From JBFJVD01 sp041624375 (lineage in GTDB: Bacteria; Chloroflexota; Anaerolineae; Anaerolineales; E44-bin32): a DNA stretch of 16,937 nt. The notes beneath the pieces are model-generated. The model was not told the origin of the DNA and ran no database searches. It worked only from the letters and a program-made list of their open reading frames with translations. A program made the position numbers and the translations under genes. Of the stretch, positions 1 through 6,144 are shown in pieces. The stretch covers positions 1 to 16,937 of the forward strand of contig JBFJVD010000029.1 in NCBI GenBank assembly GCA_041624375.1. Reading direction: 5' to 3'. Positions within the stretch are counted from its first letter, which is position 1. The number at the start of each line of letters is the position of its first letter.

Positions 1-659
1 ACCACGAGCACAACCAGCCTTCGCGGCTGGCCGAAGTGGTCGCCGCGCTCGAATCGGGCGACGTGGCATTGGTGTCCGATGCAGGAACCCCCGGTCTCTC
101 CGATCCCGGCTACGAGCTGGTGGTTGCCGCCTGGGAGGCCGACCATACCGTGAGCCCGGTTCCCGGCCCCTCGGCCCCGATCGCGGCGCTGGTCGCCTCC
201 GGCCTGCCGAGCGACGCCTTTGTCTACCTGGGCTACCTGCCCCGCAAGCAGACTGAGCGCCGCGCACTGCTCGAGTCGCTACGGGCAGAGACCCGCACCG
301 TGCTAGCCTTCGAGGTCCCCCACCGGCTCGCGGCGACGCTTGCCGAGATCGAAGCCACCCTCGGCAGTGGGCGGCCGCTCGTGATCTGCCGCGAGCTGAC
401 CAAGCTGCATGAGGAGATCCTGCGTGGCACGGCCGCCGAATTGCGGTCACACTTCCAGGCTGCGGAGCCGCGCGGTGAGATCACGCTGGTGATTGGCGGG
501 GCAGCGAAGTCCGAACGCTGGGATGAAGTCAGGGTGCGCGCCGCGCTTGCGCAGCAGCTTGCTGCTGGGCTGCCGCCCTCGCAGGCTGCCCGCGAGGTGG
601 CTGCGGCCGCCGGCTGGCCACGACGGGACGTCTATCGCCTCACGACGGAGGACGCATGA
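1..659 (+). CDS. rsmI: 16S rRNA (cytidine-1402-2'-O)-methyltransferase, 5' end outside window
   Basis: The product methylates the ribose 2'-oxygen of C1402 in the decoding centre of 16S rRNA, using SAM. The reading frame is open from base 3 (HEHNQPSRLAE...), so the start lies before the window; the GTG at 36 is internal. What is present is most of the tetrapyrrole-methylase-fold domain: the SDAGTPGLSDPG motif typical of RsmI, then PGPSAPIAAL and the SGLPSDAFVYLGYLPRK segment, followed by VLAFEVPHRL and the ICRELTKLHEE signature. The C-terminal GLPPSQAAREVAAAAGWPRRDVYRL looks like the usual small helical tail. Its stop overlaps the next start (ATGA at 656-659), so the two genes are translationally coupled. 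Family assignment is secure; only the first 60 or so residues are missing. Confidence 0.95.
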   Translation, partial: HEHNQPSRLAEVVAALESGDVALVSDAGTPGLSDPGYELVVAAWEADHTVSPVPGPSAPIAALVASGLPSDAFVYLGYLPRKQTERRALLESLRAETRTVLAFEVPHRLAATLAEIEATLGSGRPLVICRELTKLHEEILRGTAAELRSHFQAAEPRGEITLVIGGAAKSERWDEVRVRAALAQQLAAGLPPSQAAREVAAAAGWPRRDVYRLTTEDA

Positions 660-1714
660 TTCTCGACGACCTGGATCGTTTTCGCGAACTCGACCCACAG
701 GAGATGGGTGCCCAGATCGACGGCCTCCCCGATCAGCTGGAGGCCGCCTGGGATCTCGGTCAGCAGTTGCCGCTTCCGAACCTCCAGGGAATTCGTCAGG
801 TCGTTGTGGCCGGCATGGGCGGCTCGGCCATCGGCGCCGATTTGCTGGCCTCCTACGGTGCACCGCTGCTCCCGGTTCCGCTTGTTGTATGGCGTGATTA
901 TGACCTGCCGGCTTACGCGCGCGGGCCGGAAACGCTGGTGATCGCCTCGTCGCATTCGGGCAACACCGAGGAAACGCTCTCTTCGTTTGAGGCCGCTCTA
1001 GCTGCGGAGGCCTCGCTGCTGGCGATCACGACGGGTGGACAGCTGGCGGAGCGCGCCGACGAGCAGCGCGTACCGCTCTGGCACTTCGAGCATGAGGGCC
1101 AGCCGCGCGCAGCGGTCGGCTACTCCTTCGGACTCTTGCTGGCGGCTCTGACCCGGGTGGGGCTGCTGGCTGATCCGGCCGCCGAACTCCGATCGGCGAC
1201 CGCTGCGATGCGGGCCCAGCAGGAGTCGATCCGCGCAGAAATCCCGGTGGTGAAGAACCCCGCGAAGCGCATGGCCGGCCAGCTGATGGGCCGCTGGCCG
1301 ACGATCATCGGCGCCGGCATCCTGGCCCCGGTCGCCCGGCGCTGGCGCACCCAGCTCAGCGAGCTGGCGAAGGCGACCGCCCAGTTCGAAGCGCTCCCCG
1401 AAGCCGATCACAACTTGCTGGCTGGCGTCGAGCAGCCCGAAGGGATGATGGGGGGGACGATGGTGGTCTTCTTGCGCGGCTTGAGCCTGCACCCGCGAAA
1501 CCTGCTGCGGACCAAACTGACGCGTGAGATGCTGATGCTCGAAGGGTTCAATACCGACATCATTGCAGCACGGGGCGAGACCCGGCTCGCGCAGCAGTGG
1601 ACGAGCCTGCACTTCGGCGATTACGTCGCCTACTACCTGGCGATGTCTTACGGCGTCGATCCTACACCGGTGCCGACGCTCAATGAGCTCAAAGGGCGGC
1701 TGCAGTCCGCTTGA
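656..1714 (+). CDS. Bifunctional phosphoglucose/phosphomannose isomerase
   Basis: A 352-residue protein of the SIS-domain isomerase family that interconverts fructose-6-phosphate with glucose-6-phosphate and mannose-6-phosphate in the cytoplasm, as in many archaea and Chloroflexota. The first SIS domain carries VVVAGMGGSAIGADLL (about residues 49-63), and the sugar-phosphate loop SSHSGNTEETL follows near residue 100. The second half has WPTIIGAGILAPVARRWRTQLSELAK and ALPEADHNLLAG, where the Glu and His are the expected acid/base residues of this family. It ends with YVAYYLAMSYGVDPTPV, typical of the C-terminus. The start is the ATG at 656, preceded by GGAGG at 647-651 and overlapping the rsmI stop. 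It ends two bases before the convergent lipoprotein gene. Which hexose phosphate is preferred cannot be read from sequence. Confidence 0.93.
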   Translation: MILDDLDRFRELDPQEMGAQIDGLPDQLEAAWDLGQQLPLPNLQGIRQVVVAGMGGSAIGADLLASYGAPLLPVPLVVWRDYDLPAYARGPETLVIASSHSGNTEETLSSFEAALAAEASLLAITTGGQLAERADEQRVPLWHFEHEGQPRAAVGYSFGLLLAALTRVGLLADPAAELRSATAAMRAQQESIRAEIPVVKNPAKRMAGQLMGRWPTIIGAGILAPVARRWRTQLSELAKATAQFEALPEADHNLLAGVEQPEGMMGGTMVVFLRGLSLHPRNLLRTKLTREMLMLEGFNTDIIAARGETRLAQQWTSLHFGDYVAYYLAMSYGVDPTPVPTLNELKGRLQSA

Positions 1715-1716
1715 TC

Positions 1717-2217
1717 TCAGGGCGCGTAAGGCGGGAGCTCTAGAATTTGAAGACAATCCGCGGTCGATGCCACCGTGTATGGAAAGACGGAGATCGGCTC
1801 AGCGGCCTCTTCTCCACAGCAGCCCTCAAGCACGAACTGCCCGCCGCCGGGCGCGAGGAAGGTCACCTTAAAAGCGAAGGTGTCCGCGTCTGATTCGACC
1901 AGTTGGATCGATTCTGGCAGCAAACACATGCCGCCATTGACGGTGCAGTAGCGCGCAAACAGCGCCAGTCGGTCGGCCGGATCAAGGTCGGGATTAAAGG
2001 CCTCCAGCTCTCCGTAGTTCCCCGCAAACTTGGCAACGGCCTCTTCGTAGCGTCCTTCCCCGAGATCCTCGAGAAATGCGCGCAGGGTCTCCTCCGCCTG
2101 GCGGCCCTCCGCAGGATCTCCAGCTGGTGGGATCGGGTTGGCGCTGCAGGCTGCCAGTGCGCCCAGGAGTGCGATCAAGGGCAACCACGCCCAGCTGCGC
2201 ATGGATGGATTTTTCAT
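1717..2217 (-). CDS. Putative lipoprotein, cysteine-rich, unknown function
   Basis: A 166-residue protein with a lipoprotein signal peptide: positively charged start, hydrophobic run WLPLIALLGAL and lipobox LAAC with the modified Cys at residue 24. The mature part is about 143 residues and begins with a Pro/Glu-rich linker. EETLRAFLEDLGEGRYEEAVAKF resembles the opening helices of small extracytoplasmic NTF2/DUF4878-like lipoproteins, which is only a suggestion. Five cysteines follow the lipobox (YCTVNGGMC, EGCCG, ADC), so disulfides are likely outside the membrane. The ATG at 2217 is chosen because AGGAAA lies six bases upstream on the minus strand; an ATG five codons later is a weaker alternative. 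It converges on the isomerase gene with a two-base gap. I do not recognise a specific family. Confidence 0.8.
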   Translation of the reverse strand: MKNPSMRSWAWLPLIALLGALAACSANPIPPAGDPAEGRQAEETLRAFLEDLGEGRYEEAVAKFAGNYGELEAFNPDLDPADRLALFARYCTVNGGMCLLPESIQLVESDADTFAFKVTFLAPGGGQFVLEGCCGEEAAEPISVFPYTVASTADCLQILELPPYAP

Positions 2218-2235
2218 CGGTTGTTTCCTGCCTCG

Positions 2236-2264
2236 AATAGATTCTCAGATAACTTGACGCTCAA
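2236..2264 (-). promoter_or_regulatory. Possible sigma-70-type promoter for the lipoprotein gene
   Basis: Read on the minus strand, TTGAGC (2259-2264) and TCTATT (2236-2241) are separated by exactly 17 bases and lie just upstream of the lipoprotein start at 2217. The -10 box is imperfect and the predicted start of transcription falls close to the ribosome-binding site, so this is a weak call based only on hexamer resemblance and position. Confidence 0.3.
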
Positions 2265-2332
2265 TCGGGCGCATAAGTTCCTCTTTGTGGAGGAAGATCA
2301 TCTCACCCGGCGAGCATCCCGCGCGCCGAAGG

Positions 2333-2338
2333 TATAAT
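2333..2338 (+). promoter_or_regulatory. -10 box TATAAT, near-leaderless start of the beta-propeller gene
   Basis: A perfect TATAAT lies nine bases before the ATG at 2348. Transcription would begin about seven bases downstream of the box, within two or three bases of the start codon. No Shine-Dalgarno sequence precedes the ATG, and no convincing -35 hexamer is visible. This supports the ATG at 2348 over the TTG at 2285 and suggests a leaderless message. Confidence 0.55.
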
Positions 2339-2347
2339 GCCGGCGTC

Positions 2348-3778
2348 ATGTTCCGGGTCCGACGGCGGCGTATTCCGGTGGGGCTGCTCCTGGTCGTAGG
2401 CTTGGCCGTGGCGCTGGGGACGGCCTTCGTGCTTGCCGCGCCACGGGTCCTTGAATTTGCCCCACCCCCAGACGCCGGCAGCGTCCCGGCGACGGCCCCC
2501 ATCCGCATCACTTTCAGCCGGTTGATGGATTCCGACTCGGTGCTCAGCCACCTGGATCTCGAACCGGACGTTCCCTTTGAAGTTCAATGGCTGGAGACCA
2601 CACTCGAGCTGCGTCCGGAGAGTGCCTGGCCGGAGGCGGCTTCGATCCGTGTCGGGATGCGCGCCGGGGCGCGCTCCCGGATCCTGCTTCCGCTGCTCAC
2701 CAGCAGAGCCTGGACGCTCACCATCGGCCCGCCCCGCCTGGCCTACCTCTGGCCCCAGAATGGCCAGGCGGACCTATATGCGCGCGCACTCGGTGAGCAG
2801 AGCTCCGTCCGCCTGACCGAGTCGCCGCTCGGGGTGGCCGACTACACTGTCCATCGCGCCTCGGCGGCGGTCTTCTACACCGCAGAGAGCGGCCAGGGGC
2901 GTACCGAGCTCCGCCGGCTCGATCTCGCCAGCGGACTCGATGAGCTGGTGTATACCTGCCCGATGGAGGCCCGCTGCCAGTCGGTGGAGGTCTCACCTGG
3001 CGGCGGCTGGCTCGTGTTCGAACGCTATGAACTGACTCCCGGCGCCGGCGGGCAAGCAACTCCTGGGGAGAGCCAGGTTTGGGCGCTCCGCTTGAGGGCG
3101 GAAGGAGCGCCATTTCCGATCGGGCCCAACGACCACACTTCCAAATCACCGCTCTGGATCGGCGAGGACCAGCTCGCCTACTATGATGCGACATTGAAAT
3201 CCTACGCCGTGCTCCCCTTGCCGCTCGCACCGGATGTGGCGCCCTTCGCATTCATTGGGAACGAGTTGGGCGAGTCGGCTTCCGCCTCACCAGATGGCAC
3301 CTTTTTCCTGGCACCGGAGATCATCTTTCCAGCCGAAGATGACACGTCGTCGACCGACACAATCGGTGGGGAAGCGCCACCCTTCTTCAGCCACCTCTAC
3401 CGGGTCGAGATTGAGTCCGGGCTGACATCCGACCTTTCGGGTGAGCAGGTCGGCCTTGTCGAGGATGCTTCCCCGGCCTATTCACCCGACGGCCGCTGGA
3501 TCGCGTTTGCCCGCAAATACCTCGATCGGGAGCGCTGGACGTTGGGCCGCCAGCTGTGGCTGATGGCTGCTGACGGTTCCAGCCCGCGCCAGCTGACGCA
3601 GGCGCCGGATCACAATCATGCCCGGCCTGTCTGGAGCCCCGACGGCACCATCGTCGCCTACGTTCGGGCAGATCTCGCCGACTTCACGCTGCCGCTCGAG
3701 ATCTGGTGGCTCGACATCGAATCGGGCGAAGCGCAGCGATTGGCGGAAGGAGGCTTCCTGCCCCAATGGATCCCCTGA
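2348..3778 (+). CDS. Membrane-anchored protein with Ig-like domain and TolB/WD40-like beta-propeller
   Basis: A 476-residue protein that is probably anchored in the membrane with its body outside. A basic start (MFRVRRRR) precedes one hydrophobic helix at about residues 10-31. Residues 34-130 look like a bacterial Ig-like domain of the SbsA type: PPPDAGSVPATAPIRITFSR and a matching end strand RAWTLTIG. The rest is a degenerate propeller with repeats of the TolB/PD40 kind, clearest in ASPDGTFFLAPE, PAYSPDGRWIAFAR..LWLMAADG and PVWSPDGTIVAYVR..IWWLDIESGEA. Such propellers commonly act as binding scaffolds or sensors; the ligand cannot be guessed. The ATG start follows from the TATAAT nine bases upstream; the frame is open further upstream to a TTG at 2285, but that would add a tail with no known features before the membrane helix. 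Confidence 0.85.
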   Translation: MFRVRRRRIPVGLLLVVGLAVALGTAFVLAAPRVLEFAPPPDAGSVPATAPIRITFSRLMDSDSVLSHLDLEPDVPFEVQWLETTLELRPESAWPEAASIRVGMRAGARSRILLPLLTSRAWTLTIGPPRLAYLWPQNGQADLYARALGEQSSVRLTESPLGVADYTVHRASAAVFYTAESGQGRTELRRLDLASGLDELVYTCPMEARCQSVEVSPGGGWLVFERYELTPGAGGQATPGESQVWALRLRAEGAPFPIGPNDHTSKSPLWIGEDQLAYYDATLKSYAVLPLPLAPDVAPFAFIGNELGESASASPDGTFFLAPEIIFPAEDDTSSTDTIGGEAPPFFSHLYRVEIESGLTSDLSGEQVGLVEDASPAYSPDGRWIAFARKYLDRERWTLGRQLWLMAADGSSPRQLTQAPDHNHARPVWSPDGTIVAYVRADLADFTLPLEIWWLDIESGEAQRLAEGGFLPQWIP

Positions 3779-3815
3779 CGGATGCAGCCTTGTTGCGCGG
3801 GGAGCCGAAACGTAG

Positions 3816-4466
3816 ATGGCTGAGCGCGTAACACTTCCACTGCAGGCTTCCGACGGGGAGCCGCTCGTGCATGCGTTCTATCGCCAGCCGGCTGCGCCGC
3901 AAGGGCTGCTGCTTGCCTTCCCCGGCGTGCGCTACGGGATGGACGGTCCGCTGCTCTACTACGCCGCACTCAGCTTGCGGGATCAGGGCTGGGACACGCT
4001 CGCCCTACAGTATGGGTTTCAGCGTGAGGTGGGAGATTTCGACACCGGGAAGATCCCCGGCCTGCTCCAGGAATGCAGACAGGCGATCCTCTCGCTGCTG
4101 GGTGCGCGTTCATACCCTCGGGTCGGGCTGCTGGGAAAGTCGCTCGGCGCCGGCGTGGCTGCTTACCTCGCCCAGGCGATGCCGGAGCTGTCCGCAGCCC
4201 GGCTGGTATACCTCACCCCGCCGCTGGGAACCCCCTTGTTCGACCCCAACTTCGTCGCCGCGCCGCAGCCCGCCTATGTGGCCATTGGCACGGCGGACCG
4301 CTACTACGATGAGACCTTGCTCGAGGGGCTGCGGCAGCGGCGATCTTTCGAGCTCTCCGAGATCGATGGTGTGGACCACAGTTTGAACGCCCCGGGTGAC
4401 ATCGCCCGGTCGCTGGCTGCGGTCGAACGGGTTGTTCGAGAAGCAGGCGCGTTCCTGACGGGGTAG
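3816..4466 (+). CDS. Alpha/beta hydrolase family protein
   Basis: A 216-residue cytoplasmic protein with the alpha/beta-hydrolase layout. The nucleophile elbow GLLGKSLGAG fits GxSxG, so Ser in GKSLG is the likely nucleophile; the acid is probably Asp in AIGTADRYYD, and the base is His in GVDHSLN near the end. The oxyanion strand GLLLAFPGVRYG precedes YYAALSLRDQGWDTLALQY, as in small dienelactone-hydrolase-like esterases. No signal peptide is seen. It follows the propeller gene by 37 bases on the same strand, with GGGGAG at 3799-3804 as a rather distant ribosome-binding site, so the two may be cotranscribed. The substrate is unknown. It ends 11 bases short of the convergent deacylase gene. Confidence 0.85.
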   Translation: MAERVTLPLQASDGEPLVHAFYRQPAAPQGLLLAFPGVRYGMDGPLLYYAALSLRDQGWDTLALQYGFQREVGDFDTGKIPGLLQECRQAILSLLGARSYPRVGLLGKSLGAGVAAYLAQAMPELSAARLVYLTPPLGTPLFDPNFVAAPQPAYVAIGTADRYYDETLLEGLRQRRSFELSEIDGVDHSLNAPGDIARSLAAVERVVREAGAFLTG

Positions 4467-4477
4467 GGGCCTCGTCG

Positions 4478-4972
4478 CTAGTGCAGCTGGTTCTCTTCCG
4501 ACATCTTCGGAGCCCGGAAGTCCCCCAATTCGATCTCCAGCCTCGCAAACAGGTCGGCGCGCGCCAGAACGACGCCCGCATTGGGAACCCCGGCGCCAAG
4601 GGAGATCGTCTCGAGATCGAGCAGGCTGCGGTCGGCGAGCAGGCGCATCGGTCGGGGCAGCCCAAAGGGGGAGACGGCGCCCGGTGGGTATCCGGTCTCT
4701 CGCTCGACCTGCTCCGCAGAGGCGGTGGTGAGGCGCGACACGCCCAGGTGATGCCGCAGTTGTGGCCAGGAGATCTGCTCGGGGCCCGGCATGAGTACCA
4801 TGACGAAGGTTCCCTCTTCGATCCGAAAGACGAGCGAGCGAACGATCTGCCCTGGTGCCAGGCCGCGCGCCGCCGCCGCTTCCTCGAGCGACCGCACCGG
4901 CTGGTCGTGCAGCCGGAGCTCGAAGGGGATCGAGAGCGCCTCCAGGGCGCGAGTGACGGGTGTGTCGCTCAC
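4478..4972 (-). CDS. YbaK/EbsC (ProX-like) aminoacyl-tRNA deacylase family protein
   Basis: A 164-residue single-domain protein of the YbaK/EbsC family, which hydrolyses misacylated tRNAs such as Cys-tRNA(Pro) or Ala-tRNA(Pro) in trans. Visible family marks are IPFELRLHDQPVRSLEEAA, the core strand IVRSLVFRI, LMPGPEQISWPQLRHHLGV and the glycine motif GYPPGAVSPFGL (residues 94-105). The lysine that is normally invariant in the core strand (FKTL in the classical YbaK enzymes) is Arg45 here, so the substrate or activity may differ; other distant members appear to share Arg at this place, from memory. The start is GTG at 4972, seven bases after a TAGAAT box and without a ribosome-binding site. It is divergent from the panB operon. 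Confidence 0.88.
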   Translation of the reverse strand: MSDTPVTRALEALSIPFELRLHDQPVRSLEEAAAARGLAPGQIVRSLVFRIEEGTFVMVLMPGPEQISWPQLRHHLGVSRLTTASAEQVERETGYPPGAVSPFGLPRPMRLLADRSLLDLETISLGAGVPNAGVVLARADLFARLEIELGDFRAPKMSEENQLH

Positions 4973-4979
4973 AGGATGG

Positions 4980-4985
4980 ATTCTA
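4980..4985 (-). promoter_or_regulatory. -10 box TAGAAT, leaderless start of the YbaK-family gene
   Basis: On the minus strand TAGAAT ends seven bases before the GTG start at 4972, which places the expected transcription start on or next to the first codon. No Shine-Dalgarno sequence is present in the gap. No good -35 hexamer is visible. The call rests on the box and its position, and on two similar arrangements elsewhere in the window. Confidence 0.45.
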
Positions 4986-5071
4986 GCCTACGATGCTTGA
5001 TCGATCGGGCTGCTCCCCGCAATGCCATTCGTGCGTGTATCGCTTTCCGTCGACCTGTCACCCCCGGCTTC

Positions 5072-5080
5072 TGCTATAAT
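5072..5080 (+). promoter_or_regulatory. Extended -10 promoter of the panB operon
   Basis: TGC followed by a perfect TATAAT (5075-5080) forms an extended -10 element, which can work without a -35 box; none is obvious. The predicted transcription start is about 5087, giving a leader of roughly 128 bases before the panB ATG. That long leader contrasts with the leaderless starts nearby and suggests control at the RNA level. Confidence 0.6.
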
Positions 5081-5085
5081 TTCCG

Positions 5086-5118
5086 TGCCGCTTGGATCCG
5101 GTACCGACCGAGACGGCA
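5086..5118 (+). promoter_or_regulatory. Bulged-A hairpin in panB leader, candidate pan RNA motif
   Basis: The leader folds into a hairpin starting at the predicted transcript 5' end. Bases 5086-5090 (TGCCG) pair with 5114-5118 (CGGCA); CTTGG (5091-5095) pairs with CCGAG (5108-5112, one G-T pair); TC (5097-5098) pairs with GA (5106-5107). Two adenines are left unpaired, A96 (5096) on the 5' side and A113 (5113) on the 3' side, with loop CGGTACC. A stem-loop with two conserved bulged A residues in the leader of pantothenate genes is how I recall the pan RNA motif, reported in Chloroflexota among others. The pairing is seen directly; the identity is inferred from structure and from the gene it precedes. 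Confidence 0.5.
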
Positions 5119-5140
5119 GGAAGCAGAACGCTGCACTTCC
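5119..5140 (+). promoter_or_regulatory. Second small hairpin in panB leader
   Basis: GGAAG (5119-5123) and CAG (5124-5126) pair with CTG (5131-5133) and CTTCC (5136-5140), leaving CA unpaired on the 3' side and the loop AACG. It stacks directly after the bulged-A hairpin. Some pan RNAs are said to have two stem-loops, so this may be the second, though the bulge pattern differs. Low certainty. Confidence 0.3.
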
Positions 5141-5151
5141 CCGCCTCCCAT

Positions 5152-5188
5152 CGGCCCGGGCGGGGATTTCACTTTTCGGGCCGCCGGG
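5152..5188 (+). promoter_or_regulatory. GC-rich hairpin in panB leader with two competing pairings
   Basis: CGGCCCG (5152-5158) and CGGGCCG (5177-5183) are perfect 7-base complements around an 18-base loop. A second, exclusive pairing uses bases 5155-5163 with 5181-5188 (eight pairs, one bulged G at 5160). The structure sits about 15-20 bases before the Shine-Dalgarno sequence AAGGAG (5203-5208). There is no following T-run, so it is not a standard terminator; a role in translation or mRNA stability is possible. Confidence 0.35.
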
Positions 5189-5214
5189 CATCTCACTCAA
5201 CGAAGGAGATAGCC

Positions 5215-6105
5215 ATGTCCACCTCTCCTCCCAGCGAGACGGCCGTCAAGAAGTCTCGCAAGAAAGTCACCACCCACACCTTTCGCTTGAAGAAGTCCCG
5301 CCGTGAGCCGATCACGATGCTCACCGCCTACGACTACGCCACCGCCTCGGCCATCGACGCCGCCGAGATCGACTCGATTCTTGTGGGCGATTCGCTGGGG
5401 ATGGTTGTGCTCGGCTACGAGAACACGCTGCCGGTGACGATGGCCGACATGCTCCACCACTGCAAAGCGGTCGCCCGTGGCGCGAAATATCCACTGCTGG
5501 TCGGCGATATGCCGTTCCTTTCCTACCAGGTCTCCGTCGAGGAGTCGGTGCGCAACGCGGGCCGCTTCCTGCAGGAAGCCGGCATGGATGCCGTCAAGCT
5601 GGAGGGTGGGCGTGAACGGTTTGAGGCGGTGAAGGCGATCGTCGCCGCCGGCATCCCGGTGATGGGCCACCTCGGCCTTACGCCGCAGTCGGTGCATCAG
5701 TTTGGCGGCTTCCGGGCGCAGGGTAAGACGGCAACTGCGGCCGCCCAGCTCGTCGAAGATGCCCTCCTGTTGGAAGAAGCCGGCATTTTCAGTCTCGTGC
5801 TCGAGGCGGTGCCGGGACAGCTCGCCAGGCTGATTTCGGAGCGCCTGGACATCCCCACCATCGGCATCGGCGCCGGGGTCGGCTGCGACGGGCAGGTGCT
5901 CGTGACCCACGATCTGCTGGGGTTGTTCGATCGCTTCACCCCGAGCTTCGTGAAGCAGTATGCCGACCTGCACAGCACGATGGTCGGCGCCTTCACAGCG
6001 TACCGCGAGGACGTAGCCCAGGCCGCGTTTCCTGCTGAGGAACATACCCTTGCGATGGCCGATGACGAATGGAGCGCGCTGCTCCAGTCGCTCAACGGTC
6101 GCTGA
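5215..6105 (+). CDS. panB: 3-methyl-2-oxobutanoate hydroxymethyltransferase
   Basis: PanB transfers a hydroxymethyl group from 5,10-methylenetetrahydrofolate to 2-ketoisovalerate, giving ketopantoate, the first step of pantothenate synthesis. The 296-residue protein is a little longer than usual because of a basic Ser/Lys-rich N-terminus of about 25 residues. The TIM-barrel family marks are clear: TMLTAYDYATA (35-45), the Mg-binding VGDSLGMVVLGYENTLPVT with Asp59, GDMPFLSYQ, AVKLEGG, MGHLGLTPQS, LVLEAVPGQLA with the catalytic Glu, and IGIGAGVGCDGQVLV. The ATG at 5215 is chosen for the strong AAGGAG six bases before it; the frame runs open upstream to 5092 but that region is the structured leader. 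First gene of the panB-panE-panC-coaX operon. Confidence 0.96.
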   Translation: MSTSPPSETAVKKSRKKVTTHTFRLKKSRREPITMLTAYDYATASAIDAAEIDSILVGDSLGMVVLGYENTLPVTMADMLHHCKAVARGAKYPLLVGDMPFLSYQVSVEESVRNAGRFLQEAGMDAVKLEGGRERFEAVKAIVAAGIPVMGHLGLTPQSVHQFGGFRAQGKTATAAAQLVEDALLLEEAGIFSLVLEAVPGQLARLISERLDIPTIGIGAGVGCDGQVLVTHDLLGLFDRFTPSFVKQYADLHSTMVGAFTAYREDVAQAAFPAEEHTLAMADDEWSALLQSLNGR

Positions 6106-6130
6106 TCCCGCCGGTCTCGAGCGGCGGGAT
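6105..6130 (+). terminator. Perfect hairpin between panB and panE (terminator-like, probably not a strong terminator)
   Basis: ATCCCGCCG (6105-6113) and CGGCGGGAT (6122-6130) form a perfect 9-base-pair stem with an 8-base loop, starting on the last base of the panB stop codon. The following bases are pyrimidine-rich but not a T-run (TCCACTCCCC), so a partial terminator, an mRNA-stability element, or a block on panE translation are all possible. It ends 14 bases before the panE ATG, which lacks a Shine-Dalgarno sequence. Confidence 0.4.
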
Positions 6131-6144
6131 TCCACTCCCCTTCC

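Noticed and set aside
2285..2347. Upstream TTG start for the beta-propeller protein
   Set aside because: The TATAAT at 2333-2338 lies inside this extension, and the added residues have no role before the membrane helix.
5092..5214. Upstream extension of the panB reading frame
   Set aside because: It falls in the structured leader after the promoter, while a strong Shine-Dalgarno sequence points to the ATG at 5215.
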